Origin: Psychroflexus longus
GTDB taxonomy: Bacteria; Bacteroidota; Bacteroidia; Flavobacteriales; Flavobacteriaceae
Assembly (NCBI RefSeq): GCF_020164595.1
Contig: NZ_JAIQZE010000001.1
Location: 496,001 to 560,000 of the forward strand
Length of the DNA stretch: 64,000 bases
Direction of reading: 5' to 3'
Shown: in pieces, positions 17,245 to 26,334 of the stretch
How the letters are laid out: the number at the start of each line of letters is the position of its first letter
Position numbering within the stretch: position 1 is the stretch's first letter
The notes under the pieces: generated by a model
The model's input: only the letters and a program-made list of their open reading frames with translations
The model's database searches: none
What the model was told of the DNA's origin: nothing
Translations under genes and position numbers: made by a program

Positions 17245-17274
17245 CAAATTTATCATTTATTAATAATTTTACAA
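17245..17274 (-). promoter_or_regulatory. promoter of the FadL-SGNH unit
   Basis: Minus strand: TTG (17274-17272), 19-base spacer, TAAATTTG (17252-17245), matching the Bacteroidetes consensus exactly, 40 bases before the ATG at 17205. Confidence 0.65.
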
Positions 17275-17380
17275 CGCTGAGGCTGCTTTCTTTCAATGGT
17301 GAATGGTACACGGGCTTATAAGCATTTGATTTCCAGTGATGGGAAAACTTAAATTTTATTCATTATAAATGCTTAGAACT

Positions 17381-17414
17381 AAAAAAGCTTCGTTTACAAA
17401 AACGAAGCTTTTTT
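17381..17414 (-). terminator. terminator after the TonB receptor-SGNH unit
   Basis: Perfect 15-base-pair stem AAAAAAGCTTCGTTT (17381-17395) / AAACGAAGCTTTTTT (17400-17414) with a four-base loop and T-runs on both strands. It lies 40 bases after the stop of the SGNH gene at 17454 and separates it from the FadL promoter. Confidence 0.9.
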
Positions 17415-17453
17415 TAGCAATTTAAATGAATATTAGTAAGGTATGGTGTTTCT

Positions 17454-19118
17454 CTAATTCAGTAAGCTTGGTGAATAGGTCGTATTGAAATTTGATATGT
17501 CAATAAGGTTTCCGGAAGCTTCAAAGTTTGTCCCATAATTAGAATCAATAACTTTTAGAATTTCATTAGCTATTAAAGCATAGCCTCTGGAAGTTGGATG
17601 AACTCCGTCTAATGAAAAAGCTCCACCGGTTACTAAATTTGAAGTTAATATTAAGTCATTTTGTTCCACACCTACAGAAGCGATCTGATCTAACAGAGTG
17701 TTGGAATCAAATAACCCAAAACCATTCGCACTAGCAGTTTGTTCTATAATCTGATTAAATTCGATTGTAGCATTCAAAATATCTTCTTGTTCTTCAGGAA
17801 GTAATACCCACTTATCTTCCAAAGGAAGAGTAATTCCTTCAGCAGAAAATTGACCAGCCAAGGCTTGAGGAAGTCCTTGAGACACAAGGAACCCAACTCT
17901 AGCCGTGTTTACAGTTCCTATAATCGAACTGCTAGGCAAAACAAGCAAGTCATCGGGAGTAGCTTGTCTGGCTTGGCCATAAGTATTGCCAAGTAACTGT
18001 GCAACTTGTGGAGCTGCCTGCGGTGGCAATCCAAAGCTTGTTACCAGAGCTATAAACTGTGGATTTGGAGCTAAGGCGCCAGATATTTGAGCTGAAATGT
18101 TAGTTAGGTTTTCATCCTGAATAACTACGGCGTTAGCAGCATTTGGCGAAAATTCTATAATTCTTTCAGTTTCTCCTAAAGCCTGGAAAACTTGATTTAT
18201 CGCTCCAAAAATAGAATTCAATGTTGGAATCTGTGCTCCAAAATCTGGATTGGATGGATCCAAAGGATTATGAGGGACAGTTGTAAAATGTGGTATAGCT
18301 GCTACATTTGGAATATTGGCTAAAACGCCCTGAACATTAGGAACATTTCCAACAAGCGAACCTACTATAGCTTGGTAAGTCTGGCTAAAGCCAACTCCCG
18401 GAGGACCATCTACTGGTGTAATTGGGTTGGAACCATCTCCACCAGAAAGCGCATATCCTAATACATCGTTATTGCCAATCCATAAGGTGAAAAAAGAAGG
18501 TTGCTGTGAAATTGCATCTGCCAGAACCGAAGTTTGTGGCGAACTTGCCATCCTTACAAAATATGGATTGGCAGTTGGAGGATTCGAAACCACTCCGGAA
18601 AAGTCACCATAACCTGGAGCCAGCAAGTGGAAACTTTTTGCACCAGGAACCCCTAGGTTGTTAAAAGGTCCGGATGGATTATTTGCCAAGATGTCTGTTG
18701 TAGGCTGGACACCAGAAACAAGACTTGAAAGAGGCACAGGACCTGAACCATCAAAAACCAGCCTTGGCCCAAAACCTGGAAGCGGTGAGCCTCCTGCTAA
18801 AAGTCCACCTATATTATCGTTCATTAAAGGCTGTACAAAAGCACCGCCATTGGCAACCAAGGAAAATTGCCCTGCTAAAAGAGAAGGCATTGAGTTTTCC
18901 TGTGAAACCCGGTATAGAGCACCATCAGAAAATCCAGCTGTAAGAGAATTTCCTAAAGATACATAGGTTGAAAAATCAGCATTTCCAGCCGTAAATTCTT
19001 CAAAGTCCTGACCAGTGCTTTGAGATGCTCTTTCCTTATAATCCTCCAAAGCATCATTTTCACATGCCCATAAACTTATTATTAAAAAAGCGAGAATAAA
19101 ATATTTAGAATTTTTCAT
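17454..19118 (-). CDS. SGNH/GDSL-family esterase lipoprotein (first copy)
   Basis: Lipoprotein of 554 residues with lipobox cysteine C19 (ISLWAC). The catalytic blocks match its paralogue downstream: TYVSLGNSLTAGF with S58, GPFNNLGVPGAKSFHLLAPGYG, WIGNNDVLGYA, and DGVHPTSRGYALIANE near the C-terminus. It follows the TonB-dependent receptor by 18 bases and is probably co-transcribed with it, so this copy may act on the receptor's ligand. The two paralogues share their ends well and differ most in the central insertion. Confidence 0.85.
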   Translation of the reverse strand: MKNSKYFILAFLIISLWACENDALEDYKERASQSTGQDFEEFTAGNADFSTYVSLGNSLTAGFSDGALYRVSQENSMPSLLAGQFSLVANGGAFVQPLMNDNIGGLLAGGSPLPGFGPRLVFDGSGPVPLSSLVSGVQPTTDILANNPSGPFNNLGVPGAKSFHLLAPGYGDFSGVVSNPPTANPYFVRMASSPQTSVLADAISQQPSFFTLWIGNNDVLGYALSGGDGSNPITPVDGPPGVGFSQTYQAIVGSLVGNVPNVQGVLANIPNVAAIPHFTTVPHNPLDPSNPDFGAQIPTLNSIFGAINQVFQALGETERIIEFSPNAANAVVIQDENLTNISAQISGALAPNPQFIALVTSFGLPPQAAPQVAQLLGNTYGQARQATPDDLLVLPSSSIIGTVNTARVGFLVSQGLPQALAGQFSAEGITLPLEDKWVLLPEEQEDILNATIEFNQIIEQTASANGFGLFDSNTLLDQIASVGVEQNDLILTSNLVTGGAFSLDGVHPTSRGYALIANEILKVIDSNYGTNFEASGNLIDISNFNTTYSPSLLN

Positions 19119-19136
19119 TTAAAAAATTTTAGAAAA

Positions 19137-21935
19137 TTAAAAGTTATTTATGGTCAAAGAAATATAGTACTGAGAGCCAATAAAGCCTGTTCCAAATGCT
19201 GTGAAATATTCGTCTTGTAATATGTTGGCAGCACCAAGCTTGAGTGTAGACTTATATTTTGGGATTCTGTAATTCACTTGTGCATCGAAAACATTGAAAG
19301 AAGGAACAATTCCATCTCCAAAACTCGCTTCCCAGAAATAACTATCTCTCCATCTCCAGGCGACATTGAAACCAAAGTTTTCAAAAAGGTCTGTGTGACC
19401 AAATGAAGTTTTAACCTGATGTTCCGGAGTATTAAAGCCTAACCTTACGTTAGGATTTGCAGCGACATCGAAGTCGAGCAAGGCATAGGTATAATTTGAA
19501 CTTAAGTCAAAACCACCGAAAACTTTTGTAGATAAACCTATCGCACCTCCGTAAGATCTAACTTCTTCTTCTGTGTTGGTATAGGTTTGGAAGACCTGAA
19601 AGTCTCCATTAGCGATGGCAGCAACTGCCAAAGGAGTGTTTGTACCAGGGACTGTTTCTGTTAATTCCACATCACCATAAAAAGGAGCAAGAACATTTTC
19701 GTTGGATAAAAAGTCTTGATATATGTTGTGATAGACCGATGCATCAATTACAAAACCTTCGATCTTACCTCTGTAACCCAACTCAAATGAAGAAACCTGC
19801 TCAGGTGTCGCAAGACTTGAGTTTCCAATTTCAAGATCTGCTGGATTGCCTGACTGAGAGAAATCCTGACTAACAGAATTTGCCGTGAAAGAATTTTCGT
19901 AAGCTCCTGTTCCATCAAGATCTAAAGTTGGTGAACCCAAAACAGCAGCTCCAAAAGAACTCAAGTTTCCTTGAGCAACACTGAATTGCTTCGAATATCT
20001 TGCTGGGTTATCAAAGGCGCTACCTATTAAAACAGCTCTTCCTACATCAAGTCCGATATATAAATCCTGAGTGGTTGGATTTCTAAAACCTGTTTGGAAA
20101 GAGGCCCTAATATTGTGATCCTTGGCAATGGTAAATCCAGCGGAAAGTCTTGGCGAAAAGAAGCCGTCAAATAATTCTGATTTGTCATACCTCAATGAGC
20201 CTGTTAATTTCAATTTTACTAAATCTGATAATTCCACATCTTTTTGAATTTGCGTATAAAGTCCAAATTCAGAATATCCGATGCTTCCATCATTATCTGT
20301 ATAAATTGTTCCGCCTGAGTTGAGTTCATAAACTCTTAACGAACCACCAGCCTGTACCTCTGCAAAGTCCCATAAGTGTCCAAAGTTATAATTGGCATCA
20401 GAATGATAAAATCTTGAATTATCCTGAAATTTTGATCCCTGACTTAAATCTGGATTTTGTATCACCTGATCAAAAGCGTTTTGAAATTCTGGAGTCCCTG
20501 GAATTAGTCTACCTGTATCTGCGGCTGCTCTGGAAGCATCATGCTTTTGTTGTGTTGTCAAACCTTGTGGATTTCCTGATAATTCAATACCTGCAAAAGT
20601 TTGAATGTAATCTCCAAACCAGTCAGCATCACTTTTCCAACTTCTATTGATATTGATTCCAGTGAAGACCATATCATAGGAGTTTCCTGCGTCGTCAATG
20701 TTCACATAGGTTCTGAAAAAGAAATTATTGTTTTTCACCTCAATTTTATGCTGTTGAAGAACAAAATCTTTAATGTTATATCGGTTAGCTCCCTGATAGA
20801 TGGTGTTTCCACTTCCTATTTTACCAACATATTGTATCTCAAAATCATCTTCCCATGGTCTGTAATACAATCCCCAGTCTGCTTTCAAGCTCTCTGCATT
20901 GTAATTAGTAAGATCCACTTCATTGTAACCTGTTCTACTCACCTCAACATCTGGTATAATACCAAGCCCTGAAGCGCTTCTTATATTTGTGGAAACTTCG
21001 TCTCCGTAAATATTTATTCCATCATAATCTGTATCTGCTCTTGTCAGTCCTCTACCCAATTTATCTTCCTGGTTTGTTGCCCACCAATCAGTCCCTTTGA
21101 GATAACCCAAATTGACTTTAGCCGCAAATTTATCGCTGAATTTATGAGCTAATCTTATCCCAACGTCTGTGAAAGAGTTATCACCAGCAGCTTCCTGTGA
21201 AGTAATCCCTTGTTTCACATAACCACTTATACCCGAAAATTCGAATGGGTTTTTACTTCTCATGAATAAAATACCGTTGAAAGCATTGGCGCCATATAAT
21301 CCGGACGATGCCCCTGGTAAAATTTCCACACTTTGCACATCAGTTTCAATCATCCCAATCAAATTACCAAGAGGGAAATTAAGTGCTGGAGCTGAGTTGT
21401 CCATTCCATCTACAAGCTGCATAAATCTTGCATTGGCAAATCCAGCAAAACCTCTGGTGTTGACAGAACTAAAGGTTAAACTATTTTTATTGATATCTAC
21501 TCCTTTCAGGTTTTCGAGTCCTCCATAAAAATCTGCGGAAGCTGTGTTTCTTACCTCATTGATTCCAAATCGCTCAATGGTAACTGGAGATTCAAAAACA
21601 CGTTCTGGTGTTCTTGAAGCTGAAATAACAACTTCATCGAGCTGACTGCTCAATTCTAACTCCACCTCAATCGTTTGAGTTTTACTAGAAATATTTACCG
21701 TTGAGTTTTCAAATCCCGTAAAAGAAATTACAATATCAAAAGGAGGGATCCGATCTGTTTTTAATTCAAATTTACCATCAAAATTCGAAGTTGTTCCTTC
21801 ATCAGAACCCATTACTATCACATTAGCACCGGGCAAAGGAATTCCTGAATTATCTTTTACTGTTCCTGTAATTACAGTTTGAGAAAAAGAGGACAAACAA
21901 AACATCAAGAAAAGAAAAGAGAATACTTTTTTCAT
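19137..21935 (-). CDS. TonB-dependent outer-membrane receptor with carboxypeptidase-regulatory-like domain
   Basis: Active-transport beta-barrel of 932 residues. Signal peptide MKKVFSFLFLMFCLSSFSQ. A CarboxypepD_reg-like beta-sandwich occupies about 20-105 (ITGTVKDNSGIPLPGANVIV). The plug domain follows (VVISASRTPERVFESPVTIERFG, then VDGMDNSAPALNFPLGN and VEILPGASSGLYGANAFNGIL). The 22-strand barrel ends in F (SLTINNF). No SusD partner is present, so it is not a classical polysaccharide locus. The adjacent SGNH lipoprotein suggests an ester-containing ligand, but the substrate is unknown. Confidence 0.9.
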   Translation of the reverse strand: MKKVFSFLFLMFCLSSFSQTVITGTVKDNSGIPLPGANVIVMGSDEGTTSNFDGKFELKTDRIPPFDIVISFTGFENSTVNISSKTQTIEVELELSSQLDEVVISASRTPERVFESPVTIERFGINEVRNTASADFYGGLENLKGVDINKNSLTFSSVNTRGFAGFANARFMQLVDGMDNSAPALNFPLGNLIGMIETDVQSVEILPGASSGLYGANAFNGILFMRSKNPFEFSGISGYVKQGITSQEAAGDNSFTDVGIRLAHKFSDKFAAKVNLGYLKGTDWWATNQEDKLGRGLTRADTDYDGINIYGDEVSTNIRSASGLGIIPDVEVSRTGYNEVDLTNYNAESLKADWGLYYRPWEDDFEIQYVGKIGSGNTIYQGANRYNIKDFVLQQHKIEVKNNNFFFRTYVNIDDAGNSYDMVFTGININRSWKSDADWFGDYIQTFAGIELSGNPQGLTTQQKHDASRAAADTGRLIPGTPEFQNAFDQVIQNPDLSQGSKFQDNSRFYHSDANYNFGHLWDFAEVQAGGSLRVYELNSGGTIYTDNDGSIGYSEFGLYTQIQKDVELSDLVKLKLTGSLRYDKSELFDGFFSPRLSAGFTIAKDHNIRASFQTGFRNPTTQDLYIGLDVGRAVLIGSAFDNPARYSKQFSVAQGNLSSFGAAVLGSPTLDLDGTGAYENSFTANSVSQDFSQSGNPADLEIGNSSLATPEQVSSFELGYRGKIEGFVIDASVYHNIYQDFLSNENVLAPFYGDVELTETVPGTNTPLAVAAIANGDFQVFQTYTNTEEEVRSYGGAIGLSTKVFGGFDLSSNYTYALLDFDVAANPNVRLGFNTPEHQVKTSFGHTDLFENFGFNVAWRWRDSYFWEASFGDGIVPSFNVFDAQVNYRIPKYKSTLKLGAANILQDEYFTAFGTGFIGSQYYISLTINNF

Positions 21936-22407
21936 AATTATATTTTAAAATTCGTTAAAGCGAATCTAAATAATTAAAATTTAATTCGCCAAATTTAATT
22001 TGATAAAAAAATAATTTATGTCCAAAATTTTTATTGATCTACTATTTTATTTGTCAAATAATTCCTTTTGTGATTATCTACAAATTGTTTTTTGACTTTT
22101 GAAAGAATTAGATGCTTTGAATATCAAGCTGAATTGATCTTGTCTATTAACAAACTCATATTTCATTGGCAGTTGACATTGAATAAGTACTCAGATGTTT
22201 TGACAATTTGTATTGGATGTTCTTGAACAAGAAAAATGACGTATACTCTATTCAGTTAATTCATTGAATAAGATATTTCTCACTTTTTATTACTTTGAAA
22301 ATAAACCTTGAACTATGAAGATAAAAAACTCCTCAATTCCTAAAAACAACTTACCAGGAATAGATGAGTCAACAAATTGAATTTGTAAGATTTATTTTTT
22401 TAAAAGT
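21936..22407. other. gene-poor intergenic region
   Basis: About 470 AT-rich bases between the divergently unlinked TonB receptor and hydrolase genes, both on the minus strand. A TAAATTTG box on the minus strand (21997-21990) may belong to the receptor promoter, but its nearest TTG is 25 bases away. A 21-codon plus-strand frame at 22315-22380 has no recognisable product. I see nothing else. Confidence 0.5.
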
Positions 22408-23175
22408 TTAAGACTTAAGATATTTTAAGCTCATCTTGAAGAACTCTTCTCTTTTCTCTGCATGAATCCAATGTCCAGCACTTTCAATGGATTTAATTTC
22501 AAAATTATTAAAATGAGCACTTATATCCGATTCGTCGCTAGTTGTGATATAATTGGATTTGCCTCCTTTAATAAATAAAATTTCACCCGTGTATTTTGCA
22601 TTTTGAGGAAGTCCTTTGCCTACTTCTTCAATATTTTGACTCAATGCTTTTAGATTCAATCTTAAGTTAAGTTCATCCTGAGTTTTCCAGTACAGATTCT
22701 TTAGAAGAAACTGCCTGATAGGTTTTTCTGAAATATAGTTGGACAAAAGCTCGTCAGCATCAGATCTTGAAGTGAGTTTCGCTTCAGAAATTTTGGTTAA
22801 GCCTTCTAATATTTGTTGATGATGGGGAGCATAGTATTTTGGAGCTATATCTACAATAATGAGTTTATCAACTTGTTCGGGGAAAAGGGTTGCAAACCTC
22901 ATTGCTGTTTTACCGCCCATAGAGTGGCCGATAATTGAAGCAGACTCAATGCTTTTTCCTTTTAAATACTGCTTTAAATCTTCAGCCAAAAGATCGTAAC
23001 TGAAAGCATCGTCATGAGGACTCCTTCCGTGATTCCTTTGGTCGACAAGATGCACTTCAAATCCTTCTTTAGCATAAGAATTGGCAAGTGTTTTCCAATT
23101 GTCACCCATACCCAAAAACCCATGCAGGATAATAAGAGGTTGACCTTCGCCTTTTACTTTGGAATGCAATTTCAT
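22408..23175 (-). CDS. alpha/beta-fold hydrolase (YbfF-like esterase)
   Basis: Cytoplasmic 255-residue hydrolase. The oxyanion-hole strand ILHGFLGMGDNW begins at 16, the nucleophile elbow is GHSMGG (83-88, S85), VDIAPKYYAPHH follows the next strand, and the catalytic His is in SAGHWIHAEK near the C-terminus. The whole resembles the YbfF acyl-CoA/ester hydrolases more than haloalkane dehalogenases. It begins exactly one base after the pdxJ stop, so the two share a transcript. The natural substrate is not evident. Confidence 0.85.
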   Translation of the reverse strand: MKLHSKVKGEGQPLIILHGFLGMGDNWKTLANSYAKEGFEVHLVDQRNHGRSPHDDAFSYDLLAEDLKQYLKGKSIESASIIGHSMGGKTAMRFATLFPEQVDKLIIVDIAPKYYAPHHQQILEGLTKISEAKLTSRSDADELLSNYISEKPIRQFLLKNLYWKTQDELNLRLNLKALSQNIEEVGKGLPQNAKYTGEILFIKGGKSNYITTSDESDISAHFNNFEIKSIESAGHWIHAEKREEFFKMSLKYLKS

Positions 23176-23889
23176 TTAGCTTAATTTTTTAAGGTAGGCT
23201 TTCACAACTGGCTCTAAACCATCGTAAAGCGCTTCAGAGATAAGAGCATGACCAATAGACACTTCATCTAAAAATGGAATCTTTTCAGCAAAATATTTAA
23301 TGTTATCCAGAGATAAATCATGTCCTGCATTAATACCTAAACCCAAACGTTTTGCTTCTTCGGCACATTCTACATAAGGCTTTACGGCTTGCTCTTTATT
23401 CTGTGTGAATCCTTGAGCATAAGCTTCAGTATAAAGTTCAATACGGTCTGTCCCAACCTCTGCTGCACCCTGTACCATAGCAACATCTGGATCTACAAAA
23501 ATAGATGTTCTTATTCCGTGAGCTTTGAATTTTGCAATCACTGTTTTCAAGAATTCTTTATGCTCGACAGTGTCCCAACCTGCATTGGACGTCAAAACGT
23601 CTACAGCATCGGGAACCAATGTGACTTGTGCAGGTTTAGTTTCAAGAACGAGATCAATAAACTTTGGATTGGGATTGCCTTCAATATTAAACTCTGTAGT
23701 AAGAACTTTGGTTAATTCTCTCACGTCTGTGTAACGAATATGACGCTCGTCCGGTCTGGGGTGGACTGTAATTCCTTGAGCTCCAAAAGACTCCAGACGC
23801 TTTGCGGCTTCAACTACATTGGGAGTATTCCCTCCTCTTGCATTTCTTAAGGTTGCGATTTTATTAATGTTAACACTTAATCTTATCAT
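23176..23889 (-). CDS. pdxJ: pyridoxine 5'-phosphate synthase
   Basis: Closes the pyridine ring of vitamin B6 from 1-deoxyxylulose 5-phosphate and 3-amino-2-oxopropyl phosphate. TIM barrel of 237 residues with hallmark segments: [18 protein letters not shown] (2-19), [13 protein letters not shown] (phosphate/substrate His and Arg), FNIEGNP, VTLVPDA, and [12 protein letters not shown] near the C-terminus. It is divergent from the CBS-domain gene, 79 bases away. A TATTTTTG box on the minus strand provides its promoter. Confidence 0.95.
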   Translation of the reverse strand: MIRLSVNINKIATLRNARGGNTPNVVEAAKRLESFGAQGITVHPRPDERHIRYTDVRELTKVLTTEFNIEGNPNPKFIDLVLETKPAQVTLVPDAVDVLTSNAGWDTVEHKEFLKTVIAKFKAHGIRTSIFVDPDVAMVQGAAEVGTDRIELYTEAYAQGFTQNKEQAVKPYVECAEEAKRLGLGINAGHDLSLDNIKYFAEKIPFLDEVSIGHALISEALYDGLEPVVKAYLKKLS

Positions 23890-23903
23890 TGTTAGTTTTT
23901 AGA

Positions 23904-23911
23904 CAAAAATA
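23904..23911 (-). promoter_or_regulatory. -7 box upstream of pdxJ
   Basis: TATTTTTG on the minus strand fits TAnnTTTG and lies 15 bases before the pdxJ ATG. No convincing TTG element is found at the usual distance. Confidence 0.4.
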
Positions 23912-23968
23912 CAATCAAAAGAAAGACTTTGCTTGTATTTTATGTATTTTGCAAGAAAACATGACCTT

Positions 23969-24625
23969 ATGATTTGGCAGAATTTTATAGACCAAACTTT
24001 AAAACCTATACAGGTTTCAGACACGATTTCAGATATTAAATTAGCTTTTAAAGCTTCAAAGTTTAATCACCTGCCTGTTTTCAAAAAAGGAGTTTTTAAA
24101 GGAAGTGTAAATGTTAGTGACCTTTTGGAACTAGAGCAAACCTCTATGCTTTCAGAATTCAAATATTTAGTAGAAGTATTTTATGCAGAAAGTCATAAAA
24201 CCACCTTAGATCTTATTCATGAATTCGCCAATCATCAAACCAACTTGTTGCCAATATTGGACACTGACAAAAACTACATAGGGGTTGTAAAGCTCGAAGA
24301 TGTGTTGGATCTTTTTGGCGAAACTCCCTTTGTAGCCAATGAAGGCGAGGTCATGATCTTAAGAAAGGAAAGAACTAAATTTGCCTTTAGTGAAGTTGCC
24401 CAGCTTATTGAAACTTTGAATGCCAGAGTTTCCGGGATGTATGTCAGTAAACTTACAGAAGAATATGTTGAAGTTACCGTGAAAGTAGAACATCAAGGCA
24501 TTAATGAAATCTTACAAACTTTCCGTAGGTATGAATACCAAATCGCAAGTGAGCATCCTGAAGACTTATTTGCTGAAGATTTGAAAGAACATTCAGATTA
24601 TCTCAATAAATATCTTGATATATAA
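23969..24625 (+). CDS. CBS-domain protein
   Basis: Tandem CBS pair, a ligand-sensing module usually binding adenine nucleotides, in about 218 residues. The first CBS lies around 8-60 (PIQVSDTISDIKLAFKASKF, HLPVFKKGVFKGSVNVSDLL) and the second around 70-120 (HQTNLLPILDTDKNYIGVVKLEDVL). The C-terminal third (130-218) looks like an ACT-like fold (VSGMYVSKLTEEYVEVTVKV). I chose ATG 23969 (MIWQNFID) over 23933 because the longer start lies in promoter-like sequence. It is 3 bases upstream of nadK and conserved there in flavobacteria as I recall; a role in sensing energy state is only inference. Confidence 0.8.
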   Translation: MIWQNFIDQTLKPIQVSDTISDIKLAFKASKFNHLPVFKKGVFKGSVNVSDLLELEQTSMLSEFKYLVEVFYAESHKTTLDLIHEFANHQTNLLPILDTDKNYIGVVKLEDVLDLFGETPFVANEGEVMILRKERTKFAFSEVAQLIETLNARVSGMYVSKLTEEYVEVTVKVEHQGINEILQTFRRYEYQIASEHPEDLFAEDLKEHSDYLNKYLDI

Positions 24626-24628
24626 ATC

Positions 24629-25516
24629 ATGGTAAAATCTGTCGCAATTTTCGGCCAGTCATTCTATCCTGAAACTGAAAAGTATCTCATACAGCTTCTA
24701 GAAGTTTTAGAGAAAAATCAGATCGATATTACTATAGAAGAGGATTACTACAGAATGTTGGTTGAAGAAAAACCAGTAAGGAATTTAGAAAAATATTCCA
24801 CTTTCGAAACTTTAGACAAATCTGTAGATTTATTTTTTACTATTGGTGGTGACGGAACCATTTTATCTGCGACAAAATTTGTAAAAAACCTAGATATACC
24901 TATTGTAGGTATTAATACCGGGAGGCTCGGGTTTTTAGCAACAATTCATAAAGACGAAATTAAAAAGAGTATTGAAGAAATACTTTCTGGGAATTATAAG
25001 GTTTCTGAGCGCTCACTATTAGAGGTGAATCTTGAAACCAAAGAAAAAATTCTAGGTAATTTTCCGTTTGCGCTCAATGATGTAGCCATTAGCAGAAAAG
25101 AAACCACGTCAATGATCACTATTGAAACCTGGCTTAATGGTGAATTTTTAAATTCATATTGGTCTGACGGGATCATAATTTCTACTCCTACGGGCTCTAC
25201 CGGTTACTCCTTAAGTTGCGGAGGACCTATTGTCACTCCACAAACCAAAAGTTTCATTATAACGCCTATTGCGCCCCACAACCTAAACGCCAGACCTCTG
25301 ATTATACAGGATGACTTAGAAATAAAATTGAAAATTTCCGGGAGGGAAGATCAATATTTGATTTCTCTAGACTCAAGACTGGCTAGTCTAGAGAAAAACA
25401 CTATAGTCCGTATAAAAAAAGCAGATTTCAAAATCAAACTCGTCTGGCTAGAAAATGACAGCTTTATTACTACACTTCGGAAAAAGCTATTGTGGGGACA
25501 AGATAAGCGGAACTAA
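24629..25516 (+). CDS. nadK: NAD kinase
   Basis: Phosphorylates NAD to NADP. The diagnostic GGDGT motif is at residues 73-77 (FTIGGDGTILS), with NTGRLGFLA and the second signature TPTGSTGYSLSCGGPIV, then a TPIAPHNLNARPLI segment. Length of 295 residues is standard. It follows the CBS protein by 3 bases and precedes porG with a promoter between. Confidence 0.96.
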   Translation: MVKSVAIFGQSFYPETEKYLIQLLEVLEKNQIDITIEEDYYRMLVEEKPVRNLEKYSTFETLDKSVDLFFTIGGDGTILSATKFVKNLDIPIVGINTGRLGFLATIHKDEIKKSIEEILSGNYKVSERSLLEVNLETKEKILGNFPFALNDVAISRKETTSMITIETWLNGEFLNSYWSDGIIISTPTGSTGYSLSCGGPIVTPQTKSFIITPIAPHNLNARPLIIQDDLEIKLKISGREDQYLISLDSRLASLEKNTIVRIKKADFKIKLVWLENDSFITTLRKKLLWGQDKRN

Positions 25517-25589
25517 AGCAATAAATTCCATTCAAAAGTGTTTTTAGAGACAAAAGAATAAAAACACAAGTCATTGAATCCGTTATTTT

Positions 25590-25597
25590 TATATTTG
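25590..25597 (+). promoter_or_regulatory. -7 box upstream of porG
   Basis: TATATTTG fits TAnnTTTG exactly and lies 17 bases before the porG ATG. It probably drives the porG-uppS-bamA-skp-skp run. The -33 TTG is not at standard spacing. Confidence 0.45.
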
Positions 25598-25614
25598 CAA
25601 ACTTTTGGAACTCT

Positions 25615-26331
25615 ATGAGATATATCCTGTTAAGCATTTATTTATGTTTCAGTATCAGCTTGACTAAAGCACAAACCTATGAAGCAGGGTTGGTCATTGG
25701 AGGTACAAATTTTGTAGGAGATGTAGGTTCATCCTCTTTCACTCGTCCTGAAGATTACTTTAGTCAGGATAAAGTTTCTTATGGAGCTATTTTAAAATGG
25801 AACCGAAGTCCAAGACATGCCTTCCGCTTTACCATAATGAGGATGAATACGTTTGGTAATGACCTTAGATCGGACGAACCAAAAAAGCTAGCTCGAGGAT
25901 ATGCTTTTGAAACTGATATTACTGAATTGTCTTTGGGCCTTGAATTTAATTTTTTTGAATGGGATCTTCATGAACTGAAAAGACCTCTTTTTACTCCATA
26001 TATCTACTCAGGACCGACCTATTTTTTCACCAACGATTTTTATTTAGATCCGGCAACCAACGAACTTACAGAAGGAGAATCAACCTCTAATTTTGCAATA
26101 CCTTTGGTATTTGGAGTAAAAGGAACCTTAAGCAGGCATTGGATATTGGCAGCAGAGTTTGGGGCCAGATATACCTTTACAGATAATTTGGATGGAAGTG
26201 CACCAGATGAAATAGTTAGTCCTCCAATTTATCCTACCTTTGGAAATTCAAATATGAACGATTGGTACATGTTTACAGGAATAACGCTTACTTACACCTT
26301 TGGTCGTAAGCCTTGTTACTGCAATTTTTAG
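25615..26331 (+). CDS. porG: type IX secretion outer-membrane protein PorG (DUF6089 family)
   Basis: Outer-membrane beta-barrel of 238 residues with signal peptide MRYILLSIYLCFSISLTKAQ. Family features include YEAGLVIGGTNFVGDVG, a KWNRSPRHAFRFT segment, and the conserved C-terminal YTFGRKPCYCNF. PorG is a component of the type IX secretion/gliding apparatus that works with PorK and PorN. The gene order porG-uppS-bamA-skp-skp is the same as in Porphyromonas gingivalis, which supports the name beyond the family match. The uppS ATG comes 3 bases after its stop. Confidence 0.82.
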   Translation: MRYILLSIYLCFSISLTKAQTYEAGLVIGGTNFVGDVGSSSFTRPEDYFSQDKVSYGAILKWNRSPRHAFRFTIMRMNTFGNDLRSDEPKKLARGYAFETDITELSLGLEFNFFEWDLHELKRPLFTPYIYSGPTYFFTNDFYLDPATNELTEGESTSNFAIPLVFGVKGTLSRHWILAAEFGARYTFTDNLDGSAPDEIVSPPIYPTFGNSNMNDWYMFTGITLTYTFGRKPCYCNF

Positions 26332-26334
26332 TGA

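Noticed and set aside
22315-22380. 21-codon plus-strand ORF (MKIKNSS...) in the 470-base gap
   Set aside because: Only a near-match promoter box upstream and no recognisable product; too short to claim.
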